A stretch of 64,000 nucleotides of DNA from CAZFHA01 sp964518595. Its GTDB lineage: Bacteria > Bacillota > Clostridia > Saccharofermentanales > Saccharofermentanaceae. A model generated the notes under the pieces. That model had not been told where the DNA came from, did not search any database, and saw only the letters and a list, made by a program, of their open reading frames with translations. Below are positions 1 through 9,140 of this stretch, in pieces. The translations under genes were made by a program, and so were the position numbers. Where the stretch lies: NCBI GenBank assembly GCA_964518595.1, contig CAZFHA010000005.1, positions 62,001 to 126,000 on the forward strand, read 5' to 3'. How positions within the stretch are numbered: position 1 is the stretch's first letter; every line of letters starts with the position of its first letter.

Positions 1-768
1 AAGACAGAAGACCCTCGTTTTCTTTATTGGGCGGATACCTTAGGCTATCTCGTGTGGGCAGAAGTGGCTAGCGCACCATCTTACGATCAAAGTTCGGCTA
101 TTCGCATGGCCGAGGAATGGACGGCGCTTATTCGTAGGGATTATAACCACCCTTCAATTGTAGCCTATGTAACCATTAATGAAAGCTGGGGTGTGCCGGA
201 GATTGCCCGGGATTCTAAGCAACAAAATTATGCTTTAGGGTTATATCACATGGCCAAAGCGCTGGACTCCACCCGCTTGGTTATTGGGAATGACGGCTGG
301 GAGATGATGAAAACAGACATTTGTGCTGTCCATAACTATAACCATGGACGGGAAAACGACCTGGCACAGCAAGAACATTTTACCAGAGAGATCCAAAATC
401 CAGAATACTTCTGGCGTCAGCTACCGGGGAACCGCACGCTCTACGTAGGCGGCTATTCCCATGGTAAGGAGCCGGTTATGCTAACTGAGTTTGGGGGCAT
501 TTCTTATGGCATTGACCAAAGAAAGGACGCGTGGGGCTACACCTCCTCCGACACTCCGGAGGCCTTCCTCTCTACCTATCGCCGACTGATTGAGACGGTA
601 AAAAAATCAGAGATCCTTTGCGGCTTTTGCTATACCCAACTTACAGATGTGGAACAAGAGACCAATGGCTTAATGACCTATGACCGACAGTGGAAAGTTT
701 CGCCGGAAGAGATTTGTGCCATTAATTCTTTGCCTGAGCATTTTTATCCTCACGAAAAAATGCAGTAA
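1..768 (+). CDS. Glycoside hydrolase family 2 enzyme, C-terminal part (5' end outside window)
   Basis: The reading frame is open from base 1, so this is the 3' end of a longer gene. The first visible residues (DPRFLYWADTLGYLVWAE) and the rest match the TIM-barrel catalytic domain of GH2 beta-galactosidase/beta-glucuronidase-like enzymes. The general acid/base Glu lies in INESWGV (codon at 181) and the probable nucleophile Glu in LTEFGG (codon at 487), so the active site looks complete. GH2 proteins usually have 600-1000 residues; the jelly-roll and Ig-like N-terminal domains would lie upstream. The gene converges on hydF, overlapping its end by 47 bases. Substrate cannot be told; beta-galactoside, glucuronide or mannoside are all possible. 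Confidence 0.85.
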   Translation, partial: KTEDPRFLYWADTLGYLVWAEVASAPSYDQSSAIRMAEEWTALIRRDYNHPSIVAYVTINESWGVPEIARDSKQQNYALGLYHMAKALDSTRLVIGNDGWEMMKTDICAVHNYNHGRENDLAQQEHFTREIQNPEYFWRQLPGNRTLYVGGYSHGKEPVMLTEFGGISYGIDQRKDAWGYTSSDTPEAFLSTYRRLIETVKKSEILCGFCYTQLTDVEQETNGLMTYDRQWKVSPEEICAINSLPEHFYPHEKMQ

Positions 769-1963
769 CCCGGGGTAAAATGCCGTTCATATAGGCGATA
801 ATTACACCATAATTGGTAATGGGAATGTTCTTTTCCTGAGCCAGTTTCTGGCGGTATTGAACTTCCCGTTGGCTAAGCATACAGGCACCACAGTGAATAA
901 TTAAATCATAGTTTGCCTCTGGAAGTGGGAAACCACTACCGGAGGCAAATTCATAGGCGAAATCTTTTTGGGTATAGTTCTTTATCCAAGTAGGCAGTTT
1001 GAATGTGCCAATATCCTCGCATTGGCGATGATGGGTGCAACCCTCAGCAATCAGAATACGAGCTCCGGAGGGCAACTGATCCAATTCTTTGGCTCCCTCC
1101 ATAAACAATCTCAAATCACCTTTGTAACGTGCAAAGAGAATAGAAAAAGAAGTAAGAGGGATATGGGCTGGTGTAAGGTCGGCTACTTCCTTAAAGACTT
1201 GCGAGTCAGTAATTACTAAAGCGGGAGGCTGTTTCAAGGCCGAAAAAGCCTGGGAAAGTTCGCTTTCACGAGCTACAATGGGCATAGCTCCAGCCTCTAA
1301 GACGTCACGAATAATTTGTTGTTGGGGAAGAATTAATCTGCCCTTAGGGGCGGCTTTGTCTATTGGTGTGACCAAAACCACAACATCACCTGGTTTTAAT
1401 GCATCGCGAATCAAAAAACTTTCCTTCTGCTCAGTAGGTAGTAGATTTCCCAAAGCTTCGCGTAAAGAGTTAACCTCTGACTTATTATGGGCAGATAAGA
1501 GTAGGGTAGGGACTGAAAATTCCTGCTCAACTTCTAAAGCCTTTTCTGTAGCCAGTTCTGAAGACGGCAAAAGATCGCTCTTGGTCAAGACAATAATCAC
1601 AGGCAGTTTACGCTCTTTAACCTGCTGTAATAAACGAATATCAAACTCCGACATGGGCGAAGTGCTTTCTACCGCTAAAATGGCTATATCGGTTTTCTCA
1701 AGAATTTTCTGACTGCCGGCGATGCGCTTAGCCCCCAATTCACCTTCGTCATCTAGACCGGGAGTATCAATCAGCATAACCGGGCCTAAAGGCAGTAGTT
1801 CCATGGCTTTAAAAACCGGATCAGTGGTAGTTCCTGCCACCGGTGAAACAATGGCGGCAGGTTGTTGACAAAGGGCATTCATCAAGCTAGATTTCCCGGC
1901 GTTCCTTTTACCTAAAATGGCAATATGTAAACGTTCACCCCGGGGAGTTTGCGTAAGACTCAT
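722..1963 (-). CDS. hydF: [FeFe]-hydrogenase H-cluster maturation GTPase HydF
   Basis: 413 residues, the usual HydF length. The N-terminal GTPase domain has a P-loop (GKRNAGKSS near residue 18), DTPG and TKSD motifs. The C-terminal third carries the HydF iron-sulphur ligands, an EGCTHH segment and a downstream HCGAC. HydF is the scaffold on which HydE and HydG assemble the two-iron subcluster before transfer to apo-hydrogenase. hydE, hydG and the hydrogenase itself are not in the window. The start ATG is preceded by GGAGAA. Its presence implies an anaerobe that makes [FeFe]-hydrogenase. Confidence 0.95.
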   Translation of the reverse strand: MSLTQTPRGERLHIAILGKRNAGKSSLMNALCQQPAAIVSPVAGTTTDPVFKAMELLPLGPVMLIDTPGLDDEGELGAKRIAGSQKILEKTDIAILAVESTSPMSEFDIRLLQQVKERKLPVIIVLTKSDLLPSSELATEKALEVEQEFSVPTLLLSAHNKSEVNSLREALGNLLPTEQKESFLIRDALKPGDVVVLVTPIDKAAPKGRLILPQQQIIRDVLEAGAMPIVARESELSQAFSALKQPPALVITDSQVFKEVADLTPAHIPLTSFSILFARYKGDLRLFMEGAKELDQLPSGARILIAEGCTHHRQCEDIGTFKLPTWIKNYTQKDFAYEFASGSGFPLPEANYDLIIHCGACMLSQREVQYRQKLAQEKNIPITNYGVIIAYMNGILPRVTAFFREDKNAQAKN

Positions 1964-2149
1964 AAATTAGTTCTCCTATCGAAAATTCTATTTACCATTC
2001 TAGCAAACCGGACAAGAAAAAACTGTAACAATATGCAATAGTTGGCCTGAGCTAAAATATTTTTAATTCTAAACAAGCTTGTTTCCAATGATCTTCGTTT
2101 CGAGCTCTGTTATCCTATGCAAGCCAATTAGTTTTTGCTATCATAAAAG

Positions 2150-2155
2150 TATAAT
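2150..2155 (+). promoter_or_regulatory. Candidate -10 element of the deaminase gene
   Basis: A perfect TATAAT about 45 bases before the dCMP deaminase start. No good -35 hexamer lies 16-18 bases upstream, so this is a partial promoter call only. Confidence 0.35.
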
Positions 2156-2200
2156 GGACAACCGATAAGAATTATGGAGAGTAAGAGGTAGGAGTCATAT

Positions 2201-2680
2201 ATGAAGAGAATGGACTACATTAGTTGGGATGAATATTTTATGGGCATTGCTCTGCTTTCTGCCCATCGAAGTAAGGACCCGGGAACCCAAGTGGGTGCGT
2301 GTATTGTCAGTGCTGAGAAGCGTATATTAACCGTAGGGTACAATGGCATGCCTAGCGGCTGTTCTGATGATGAATTTCCTTGGGAAAGAGAAGGCCATCC
2401 ATTGGAAACCAAGTATCTCTATGTTTGTCATGCCGAGATGAACGCTATTTTAAATAGTGGGCATAGTGATTTGCGGGGAAGTACCGTTTATACTACCCTG
2501 TTTCCCTGCGCTGAATGTACTAAAGCCATGGTGCAAAAGGGCATTAAAGAAATTGTTTATCTATCTGATAAGTATGCCGGTGATGATTTGTTCGTGGCAG
2601 CTCGTAGAATGCTGGAAGCAGCAGGTATTACCTGCCGACAATATACGGCTACGGGTAGGGAGCTTTCACTGCAGGTTTAA
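2201..2680 (+). CDS. dCMP deaminase / cytidine-deoxycytidylate deaminase family protein
   Basis: 159 residues of the zinc-dependent deoxycytidylate deaminase family (ComEB-like). The zinc and proton-shuttle motif CHAEMNAIL lies near residue 73 and the second zinc motif PCAEC near residue 101. The enzyme converts dCMP to dUMP, feeding thymidylate synthase. The start is supported by AGGTAGGAG a few bases upstream. Length and motif spacing suit a dCMP deaminase better than a tRNA or guanine deaminase. It appears to be monocistronic. Confidence 0.85.
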   Translation: MKRMDYISWDEYFMGIALLSAHRSKDPGTQVGACIVSAEKRILTVGYNGMPSGCSDDEFPWEREGHPLETKYLYVCHAEMNAILNSGHSDLRGSTVYTTLFPCAECTKAMVQKGIKEIVYLSDKYAGDDLFVAARRMLEAAGITCRQYTATGRELSLQV

Positions 2681-2842
2681 AAGCTTTTGTAATAAATGAT
2701 TAGTCAGTTTGTAACACAAACTTAAAAAATAACTGGTTATCATAGAAAAAGTTTTGCTATACTCAATTTGTGATGAGTTTCTTTGATATATATGCAATTG
2801 GTAGGCGCAGAAGATTTACAGAGTAACAGTTGGGAGAATGAC

Positions 2843-3061
2843 ATGAAGAAGATGAAAATTTGGCCGCTAATGCTTGCTATCGCTTTTTTACTAATTGGTG
2901 TCGGAATAATGTTTTTATCTCAGCAACCCACACCGGTGGTTGCCGATAATGAAGGCCGTAACCAAGAGCAGACCGCCGCTCTTACCGAAGCCAGTAATAC
3001 CTGGGTTAAGCCAGATCTATCCAAGAATGGTGTTTCTGGGATAAATCGCTTAGATGATTAA
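2843..3061 (+). CDS. Small single-span membrane or secreted protein, unknown function
   Basis: 72 residues from the ATG at 2843, chosen because GGGAGA precedes it at good distance; the longer upstream reading lacks a ribosome site. The product has a KKMK start, one hydrophobic segment (about residues 8-26) and a polar extracytoplasmic tail of about 45 residues with no recognisable motif. It could be a membrane-anchored peptide or an uncleaved signal-anchor protein. I recognise no family. A terminator follows. Confidence 0.5.
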   Translation: MKKMKIWPLMLAIAFLLIGVGIMFLSQQPTPVVADNEGRNQEQTAALTEASNTWVKPDLSKNGVSGINRLDD

Positions 3062-3368
3062 TCTGATGAAGTAGTTCCTAGCCTAACTGATCTAAGACAA
3101 GACTGAACAAATAGGATATCCCTGATACGTAAGCCGGTAATTGGCCAAGTATTAGGGATATATTTTTAGACTTAGAGGTTTGAGAGAATAGGTTGTAACA
3201 TCAATTTGTACTTTAATTAGGCTTATGACAAGGTGGAAATAAGATGCTTAGCGACTTCTTTTCCTTTGGGGGTTGAATCTTCACCAAAGTAGCTGGCATT
3301 TACTAGTTGTTTTTCTCTACAAGTTTGATATCATGGGAAAAACAGTAGTGACAGAATAGAGGTTACTC
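3062..3368. other. Intergenic stretch
   Basis: About 300 bases without a supported gene. It holds the terminator at 3116-3168 and, after it, AT-rich sequence leading to the DUF2812 gene. No clear promoter pair was found. Confidence 0.5.
3116..3168 (+). terminator. Rho-independent terminator
   Basis: ATATCCCT (3116-3123) pairs with AGGGATAT (3154-3161). After one mismatch, ATAC pairs with GTAT inside it, and a nested GCC/GGC pairing lies in the loop. ATTTTTAG follows. It sits just after the small membrane-protein gene. Confidence 0.65.
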
Positions 3369-3953
3369 ATGAAGAAAAAAGTTTTTAAGTTTTTTTTAAG
3401 TCCTAAAAAGGAAGAGGCCTGGCTTAATAAAATGGCAGACCAGGGTTGGGGCGTTGTTGAAAAAAAGATCTTTTCTTATGTATTTGCAGAAGTGCCTCCC
3501 AATCAATATAGCTATAAACTAGTGATTATAGACCCGGAGGCGAAATATCTCAAAGAAGATTCCGAGGAAGAGGTTACGTATCTTGAGCTTGCGGACGCCA
3601 AAGTAGTGGATCGCAGTTATAGTTGGTCGATTTTACAACGGGAAAAGGACAAGGGAAGCTATCCTAAGCCAGATCATCCCGGCCGGGTTTATTTTCTGCA
3701 AACCCTCCAAAAGCGCTGGACTAGAAGTGCCTCTCTAGATGGCTTCGCCGGTGTGGCTTTGATTTGGATGATGTGGCCTAATTTCTGGAAAGAAGGCGAT
3801 TTTTCTCAAGTTGAGCCGCTAAGGCTGGTCTTGGGTCTGTTTATTTTAGCCGGAATTGGATGTATACTCTTGGGCCTTGTGCTGTCTTTTAGAGTGGTGA
3901 CGCCGATTTATCGCGAAGTCGATGCTCTGATAACCGGTTCAGATAAGAAATAA
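3369..3953 (+). CDS. DUF2812 domain-containing membrane protein
   Basis: 194 residues. The N-terminal half (KKKVFKFF, then EEAWLNKMADQGW) is typical of DUF2812, a Bacillota family of unknown function. Two hydrophobic segments follow in the C-terminal half (about residues 120-137 and 150-175). DUF2812 genes are often next to PadR-type regulators, but none is present here. Eleven bases separate it from sfsA, so the two may be cotranscribed. Confidence 0.75.
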   Translation: MKKKVFKFFLSPKKEEAWLNKMADQGWGVVEKKIFSYVFAEVPPNQYSYKLVIIDPEAKYLKEDSEEEVTYLELADAKVVDRSYSWSILQREKDKGSYPKPDHPGRVYFLQTLQKRWTRSASLDGFAGVALIWMMWPNFWKEGDFSQVEPLRLVLGLFILAGIGCILLGLVLSFRVVTPIYREVDALITGSDKK

Positions 3954-3963
3954 GGGTATAGCA

Positions 3964-4656
3964 GTGGCACTTTATAAAAATATTCATGAAGGGATTTTTC
4001 TGCGCCGACCCAATCGTTTTATTGCTGAGGTTGAAATTGACGGCCGGATAGAAACCGTACATGTGAAGAATACCGGCCGTTGCCGTGAATTATTGCTGCC
4101 CGGTACCGCTGTTTGGTTGGAAAAGGCTGATAGTACGCAGCGGCGGACGGCCTTTGACCTAGTAACGGTAGAGAAGCAAGGCCGGTTAGTAAACATAGAT
4201 AGTCAGGCTCCGAACAAAGTCGTACAGCCTTGGCTTTTGGAAGGGAAACTTATAGCAGACATCCAAGAGCTCAAGGCCGAAAAAGTCTTTGCGCATTCTC
4301 GTTTCGACTTTTATGGTGAAGCAGGTAATGGAAAGAGATTCTGGGTAGAAGTTAAGGGCGTTACGTTGGAAGATGAGCAGGTCGCTCTGTTCCCAGATGC
4401 ACCCACTCCCAGAGGCGCCAGGCATATGGATGAACTGCTTGCGGCTGTTGCCCAGGGCTATGATGCCTATGCACTATTTGTAGTTCAAATGAATAATTGC
4501 CGCTATTTTACGCCCCATCTAGAGCGCGACCCAGACTTTGCTAAGTCTTTACAGTTGGCCGCCAAGGGTGGGGTTCAGATAGTAGCTTTAGCCTGTGAAG
4601 TTAGGCCGAATGACTTGTGGATTAGCCACGAGATCCCTGTCCGGTTAGAGATTTAG
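3964..4656 (+). CDS. sfsA: DNA/RNA nuclease SfsA (sugar fermentation stimulation protein)
   Basis: 230 residues with a GTG start, the usual SfsA length. Family signatures are clear: VHVKNTGRCRELL near residue 31, VEVKGVTLE near residue 128, DAPTPRGARHMDEL near residue 145 and CEVRPNDLWI near the C-terminus. SfsA has a PD-(D/E)xK-like nuclease fold; its physiological role is poorly defined. It follows the DUF2812 gene closely. Confidence 0.92.
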   Translation: MALYKNIHEGIFLRRPNRFIAEVEIDGRIETVHVKNTGRCRELLLPGTAVWLEKADSTQRRTAFDLVTVEKQGRLVNIDSQAPNKVVQPWLLEGKLIADIQELKAEKVFAHSRFDFYGEAGNGKRFWVEVKGVTLEDEQVALFPDAPTPRGARHMDELLAAVAQGYDAYALFVVQMNNCRYFTPHLERDPDFAKSLQLAAKGGVQIVALACEVRPNDLWISHEIPVRLEI

Positions 4657-4686
4657 CGTGATATAATAGGGAGTACTTTATTATAT

Positions 4687-4736
4687 TGGACAAGCAGAAG
4701 GATATAACATGTGGACAAGCAGAAGGATATAACATG
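4687..4736 (+). repeat. Perfect 25-base tandem duplication spanning a ribosome site and start codon
   Basis: The 25 bases at 4687-4711 are repeated exactly at 4712-4736. Each copy holds AGAAGGATATAACATG, a ribosome site plus ATG. The second ATG (4734) starts the lipoprotein. The first ATG (4709) is in another frame and meets TAA after seven codons. Confidence 0.95.
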
Positions 4737-5921
4737 AACTTTTTTTCAAGTCGTAAATTTACGCTAATGCTTTTAGTAGGTGTATTGGCATTAACTCAAA
4801 GTGCCTGTAGTAGAGTGGAGGAATCAGCCTCCTTGCCGGGAGTTACTGCCTCCTCGGCCTCCTCCCGGTCGCTCCCTTCGGAAGATGGTCTGACCAAGAT
4901 TGCTTTTCTTGTGCCGGAGGCAGAGGGGATAGAAGAGGGGCTGAGGGCTTTCTTAGCTGAGTCGGAAACTGCGGCGGAGTATTCCTTTGAAACGCAAATT
5001 TTTCTGAGTAAGAGTGTAGACGAGCAGGGCAAAGTGCTTGAAAATATAGACCTATGGTCTGCAGATGTGTTACTCCTTTGGCCTTTAGGCGAGATGAGTA
5101 AGTTCGAACCTTTGATTAATGAGCTATCCAGCCAAGGTACAAAGATTTTATACTATGGCGAATGGGTGGGAGAAGACATGGATACCACCCGACTGACCTT
5201 GGATTGGCAGCAAGTTGGGCAATGGGCTGGAGAATATGTTGTTTTGCATTTTGCTCAAGAACTGGCTGCAAAGGAAAGCGTTACTTATTTAGATTTTTCT
5301 GCCGATACAGCTTTGGATAACAAGATTTTTTCTGCGGCGAGAACCTCTGTCTGGGAAGAGTATGAAAAGCAGCAGAATTACGAGGCTTTAAGCTGCGGTG
5401 GTTGGACGTACTCAGAAGCAGCTGCGGCTACAGCCACTAAATTGTTTGTACCTCTAGCCCTAAGTGGTGAGGTAGGTAGAGTCACTACGGCTGAAGCGAA
5501 ATGGCAAAAATGGTTAGAGCAGGCCGATGAAGAAACTATGGCAGAGCTTGATGTTATTTTTACCGGTTCCGATGAATTGGCGGTGAAAATAGGTAAAGAT
5601 CTATTAGATTACCAGCAGAGCCATCCGGAGTTTAAGGCTGAATCTGTTTTGCTAGTAGGTTTTGGCGGTGAAGAGGAAGCATTTCGGTTCTTTTTTGAAG
5701 GAGAAGGAGAGCTGATACCTTTCGTTACGTATTACAATAGCGGCTATGAATGGGATAATGCCGCTGATATAGCTTTAGCGGCAGCCTTTTCGGTAAGTTT
5801 TCAAGGACAGAGCTTTACGGAAGGCAGAGCGTACCTAATGAATAGTACAGAAATTGACAAGCTATCCTACGATTATTTTCGTAATCGTCAAGAAAATAAA
5901 ACTTTGGCGGTATCGGAGTAG
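4734..5921 (+). CDS. Extracytoplasmic sugar-binding-type lipoprotein (periplasmic binding protein fold I)
   Basis: 395 residues from the ATG at 4734, selected because a lipoprotein signal follows at once: a basic start, a hydrophobic run and ALTQSAC as lipobox with Cys near residue 25. After a Ser/Ala-rich linker the body (TKIAFLVPEAEGIEEGLRAF onward) resembles type I periplasmic binding proteins of the LacI/RbsB class, including a late DELAVKIGKDLL and VLLVGFGGEEEA segment. No ABC permease or ATPase gene is adjacent, so it may act as a sensor or serve a distant transporter. The family assignment rests on general pattern and not on a single motif. Confidence 0.65.
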   Translation: MNFFSSRKFTLMLLVGVLALTQSACSRVEESASLPGVTASSASSRSLPSEDGLTKIAFLVPEAEGIEEGLRAFLAESETAAEYSFETQIFLSKSVDEQGKVLENIDLWSADVLLLWPLGEMSKFEPLINELSSQGTKILYYGEWVGEDMDTTRLTLDWQQVGQWAGEYVVLHFAQELAAKESVTYLDFSADTALDNKIFSAARTSVWEEYEKQQNYEALSCGGWTYSEAAAATATKLFVPLALSGEVGRVTTAEAKWQKWLEQADEETMAELDVIFTGSDELAVKIGKDLLDYQQSHPEFKAESVLLVGFGGEEEAFRFFFEGEGELIPFVTYYNSGYEWDNAADIALAAAFSVSFQGQSFTEGRAYLMNSTEIDKLSYDYFRNRQENKTLAVSE

Positions 5922-5950
5922 CGTTGCCATCAAGCACTTGGGAGATAAAT

Positions 5951-5986
5951 AAACGCCGACCTGCCCTTTGCGGCGAGTCGGCGTTT
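5951..5986. terminator. Bidirectional rho-independent terminator
   Basis: AAACGCCGAC (5951-5960) is perfectly complementary to GTCGGCGTTT (5977-5986), giving a 10-bp stem flanked by A and T runs. It lies between the lipoprotein gene and the convergent GH127-type gene and can serve both. Confidence 0.8.
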
Positions 5987-6012
5987 AGTGGTTATTTACT
6001 TACTTCTGGATA

Positions 6013-7908
6013 TCATTCCATTTCTTCGGAAAAAGTAGTGGGGAATTGCCCGATACGTAGTTTGGTGCAACCGAAAGGAATCAACTCTGCTTCGACAACT
6101 TGATTACTACCCTTAACCGGACTGGCAGGGATTTCTTCCGTGTTTCCGCCGTTTTCGGTTCTTTTCCAGTTGGGCAATACGGTAGCTGGCATAGTGAGGC
6201 GTACGGCTGGAGTCTGGCGAGAAAAGGGAACCTTTCCTAAAGGTTCTTCTTTTACTTGGCTGGGCATTGCTTGGGTAAGAGCCAGATTCCAATCCGAGGT
6301 GGTAGTGACATCATAATCATTAATACCGCCTACAGTCTTGGTAATATGCCAATCCTCATTAAGGGCGAGAGAGAAGAGCAGAGGGCCTCGCAAAATGGCG
6401 GCACTTTGATTGTACCAACGCTCTAAACGAATGGTCATGGGGAAGGTTAACTCTACTACATCACCTGTCTTGAAATGCTGTTTTAAAGCAACTTTACCAG
6501 CTTTAACAGGCAAATTCTGCACTTCACCATTAAATGTAATTTGCGGCTCTGTGCACCAACCGGGAATACGCAAAAACATGGTAAACTCCTGATCGGCCTC
6601 TTCTACATAAATGCTGACGGTTTCGCGGAAAGGATATTCAGTTTTTTCCCGCAGACTAACACTTTTACCGGCAATGGTAGTAGTTACTCGGCAGGGAGCG
6701 TAGGTCATCTTATGCAAATTTTCTTGGTCATCGGTATACCAGAGGCTTCTGACTAGCTTGGGCCAGCCTTGGTGCATGTTGGCTGTACAGCACCCAAAGT
6801 GAGGTTCTAAACCAAAGGTATTGGCATCCTCTTTATTGTTGTACCAGTTACGCTTTTTGGTGCTGGCCTCCACTTGGTTTATTTGTTGAAGATACTGGTG
6901 AGCCATAAAATCTTCGGTAATTGTAGCCGGTAAAGCGTTGTAGGCGACTTTTTCCAATAGATCGGCATAATAACTCTCGCCGAAGCTCTCCAAAGCCAGT
7001 TCCATACTGAACATATACTCTACTACAGAGCAAAGCTCGGCTCCTTGGGTAGGGTTGGCGCCGCTGAGATGTTCGTCACCATTAAAGACACCGCTAGCTA
7101 CGCCATGATATTTGGTTAAATTCTTTATGCCTTCTTTGAGGACAGAAGAATAGGCCTTTTCACCGGTTAGGGTATAGAGCATAGCTGGGAATTTCAGCCC
7201 CATAGCTACGTTAACAATATGAGTAGCGTGGTATTGCATAAGAGAAGGAATGCGGTCAGTTTTTTCCTTATAGAGCTCGGCCCAATCGTAGTAGTAAGCG
7301 GTAGGGCGAGTAAAGGGGAAGTTAACTTGAAAATCACACCAGTCCAAAGACTGGCTGAGAATTTTCTCAATTAAACTATCTTTACAAGCTAGAGGTTGTC
7401 TGTCTTCCAGCCAGAAAATGCAGTAGAGCAAATCAGCGGTTCTGGCGGAGCCCCACTGAACGATAGGATTCTTGAGTAAATTCTGATCCATGTAAGTAAA
7501 ATAGCGGCTGATAAAGGTTATTATCCGGCTTTGCTTTGAGATCTCATAATACTGAATTAAGGCCTTTAACATAACAACCCGAGACCACCAGTCACTTTTG
7601 CTGCTGCCAGGGCCAAAATTGCCGGCTTCATCCTGACTCTTTAGCGTCCAGTCCAAAAATTGATGACAAATACCTAAAAGCTCTTGATCGTTGGTATAGT
7701 GAGCCAAAGGCAAAAGTCCGTCGATATAGTAAGGGCCGCGCTCCCAATCTTCGCCGGTGCCTCCAAGCCAACCACTATAAGAGCCAGTTGAATCCCAGGC
7801 GTAAAATAATTTTTTGCTTAGGCCTTGGCTCTGAATCTCCAATTGATCCAAAAGCCAGCCTTCCGGTGCTATATTCTTAATGTCAAGCATCTTTAATTTG
7901 TTGTACAT
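6013..7908 (-). CDS. DUF1680/GH127-like beta-L-arabinofuranosidase-type glycosidase
   Basis: 631 residues, the normal size of the DUF1680 family, with an N-terminal alpha/alpha barrel and C-terminal beta domains. The family catalytic signature is present: Glu and Cys in GAELCSVVEY, and a Cys pair in FGCCTANMHQGWPK, which in GH127 bind zinc and provide the cysteine nucleophile. No signal peptide is visible, so it is likely cytoplasmic and acts on imported oligosaccharides. AGGAGGAAT precedes the ATG. The divergent AraC-type gene upstream is the obvious candidate regulator. Other GH127-like specificities (GH146) cannot be excluded. Confidence 0.85.
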   Translation of the reverse strand: MYNKLKMLDIKNIAPEGWLLDQLEIQSQGLSKKLFYAWDSTGSYSGWLGGTGEDWERGPYYIDGLLPLAHYTNDQELLGICHQFLDWTLKSQDEAGNFGPGSSKSDWWSRVVMLKALIQYYEISKQSRIITFISRYFTYMDQNLLKNPIVQWGSARTADLLYCIFWLEDRQPLACKDSLIEKILSQSLDWCDFQVNFPFTRPTAYYYDWAELYKEKTDRIPSLMQYHATHIVNVAMGLKFPAMLYTLTGEKAYSSVLKEGIKNLTKYHGVASGVFNGDEHLSGANPTQGAELCSVVEYMFSMELALESFGESYYADLLEKVAYNALPATITEDFMAHQYLQQINQVEASTKKRNWYNNKEDANTFGLEPHFGCCTANMHQGWPKLVRSLWYTDDQENLHKMTYAPCRVTTTIAGKSVSLREKTEYPFRETVSIYVEEADQEFTMFLRIPGWCTEPQITFNGEVQNLPVKAGKVALKQHFKTGDVVELTFPMTIRLERWYNQSAAILRGPLLFSLALNEDWHITKTVGGINDYDVTTTSDWNLALTQAMPSQVKEEPLGKVPFSRQTPAVRLTMPATVLPNWKRTENGGNTEEIPASPVKGSNQVVEAELIPFGCTKLRIGQFPTTFSEEME

Positions 7909-8022
7909 AAAATTCCTCCTGATCAGTTTTAACTTTAACTAAGCTTTTTCTAAATACATAGGCCTTATCTTTTGTCAGAATAATCCGCGGTGCTACTTTT
8001 TTGAAGATACAGAATTGCCAAT

Positions 8023-8052
8023 TTGTTGCACAAAAATAACTTAATGTATAGT
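8023..8052 (+). promoter_or_regulatory. Possible promoter of the AraC-type gene
   Basis: TTGTTG (8023-8028), 18 bases, TATAGT (8047-8052), in the divergent intergenic region between the glycosidase and the regulator. A moderate match only. Confidence 0.35.
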
Positions 8053-8162
8053 ACAATATTGATATGTGATGCGAAGACTTTGAGAGAATTAGCTAGCTTG
8101 TGCCTGTTTGAAAGGCTTTTCTGCGAGGGTAGTAGTACAAAATTAACTGAACTGAGGTTACA

Positions 8163-9068
8163 ATGTTATACTTTAACTTTACTTGCCCGCCCCTTCCCCA
8201 CTTTATTGTGGCCGGTTCTGCTCGTTACCGTCAGGGCGATTTACACCAAAAACGGCAGATTTCAGAGGCCTTTGATTTACTTTTTGTAACCGAAGGGCAA
8301 CTCTTTATGGAGGAGTCCGGGCGTCAGCATACCTTAAAGCCCGGAGACTACCTGCTTTTACCCCCGGGAACCGTGCACAGAGGGCAACGCTGCTGTGAGG
8401 ACAGTGCTTTTTTCTATTGGCTACACTTTTATACCATTGGTGAGTACGAAAGAAGTAATCACCCCCCAAAAGGAGAGGTCTTTACCAGTAGCCCTAACCG
8501 CTTCTACAAAAAAGCACCCTTCTATTTAACGCTGGAACAAAGCGGTCAGCTCCATGGCCTGGCCTATACGGCTATGGAAAAATACTGTAAAGCCCTCTGT
8601 TCTTTAGAAATTAATTATTTTCATGGCAGCCGGCGCCATGTCGATGGGGCCGTGTCGGAACTTCAGTGCCAACGAACTTTTTTGTCTATTATTAGCCTAT
8701 TATGTCATCAACCCAAAAAGGCCGCTCCCCAGTTAGCGGAGCAAGTTTGGCACTACTTGTACGAGAATTATCAGGATGAGTTTTCCCTTGAAGTTTTGGA
8801 ACAGCAGTTTTCTTTCCATCGTGGGCATATTATCCGGTCGGTGAAAAAGCAATACGGATTAACTCCCCTTCAACTGCTCCTGTCTATTCGGATTGAGAGG
8901 GCTAAGCAGTTGCTGGCAAATACAGATCTCCCCATAAAAAAAATCGGGGAACAGGTTGGTTTTATTAATCCAGCCTACTTCAATCGACAGTTTCGTCGGA
9001 TTACCGGAAAATCCCCTGGAGAGCTGCGGAAAGGGGCTGAGTTTCCCGCCTCTGCCAATAGCCTTTAA
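8163..9068 (+). CDS. AraC-family transcriptional regulator
   Basis: 301 residues. The N-terminal half is a cupin-like ligand-binding domain (LKPGDYLLLPPGTVHRG). The C-terminal 100 residues form a double helix-turn-helix, with the family signature ending IKKIGEQVGFINPAYFNRQFRRITGKSPGELR in sense. It is divergently placed with respect to the GH127-like gene and probably senses a sugar to control it. The start codon follows GAGG at suitable distance. A promoter for the next operon begins about 40 bases after the stop. Confidence 0.88.
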   Translation: MLYFNFTCPPLPHFIVAGSARYRQGDLHQKRQISEAFDLLFVTEGQLFMEESGRQHTLKPGDYLLLPPGTVHRGQRCCEDSAFFYWLHFYTIGEYERSNHPPKGEVFTSSPNRFYKKAPFYLTLEQSGQLHGLAYTAMEKYCKALCSLEINYFHGSRRHVDGAVSELQCQRTFLSIISLLCHQPKKAAPQLAEQVWHYLYENYQDEFSLEVLEQQFSFHRGHIIRSVKKQYGLTPLQLLLSIRIERAKQLLANTDLPIKKIGEQVGFINPAYFNRQFRRITGKSPGELRKGAEFPASANSL

Positions 9069-9105
9069 TTGCGGCTCAGAATTAAGGAATTCTCCCCCCC
9101 ATCCC

Positions 9106-9134
9106 TTGACATTTCCCTTAAGCCCCAGCATAAT
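9106..9134 (+). promoter_or_regulatory. Promoter of the aromatic amino acid operon
   Basis: Consensus TTGACA (9106-9111), a 17-base spacer, and CATAAT (9129-9134). It lies immediately upstream of the T-box leader, with transcription expected to start near 9141. Confidence 0.8.
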
Positions 9135-9140
9135 GACTAC

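Noticed and set aside
1278..1712. 144-codon frame on the plus strand
   Set aside because: Antisense to hydF, low-complexity Ser/Thr translation typical of a shadow.
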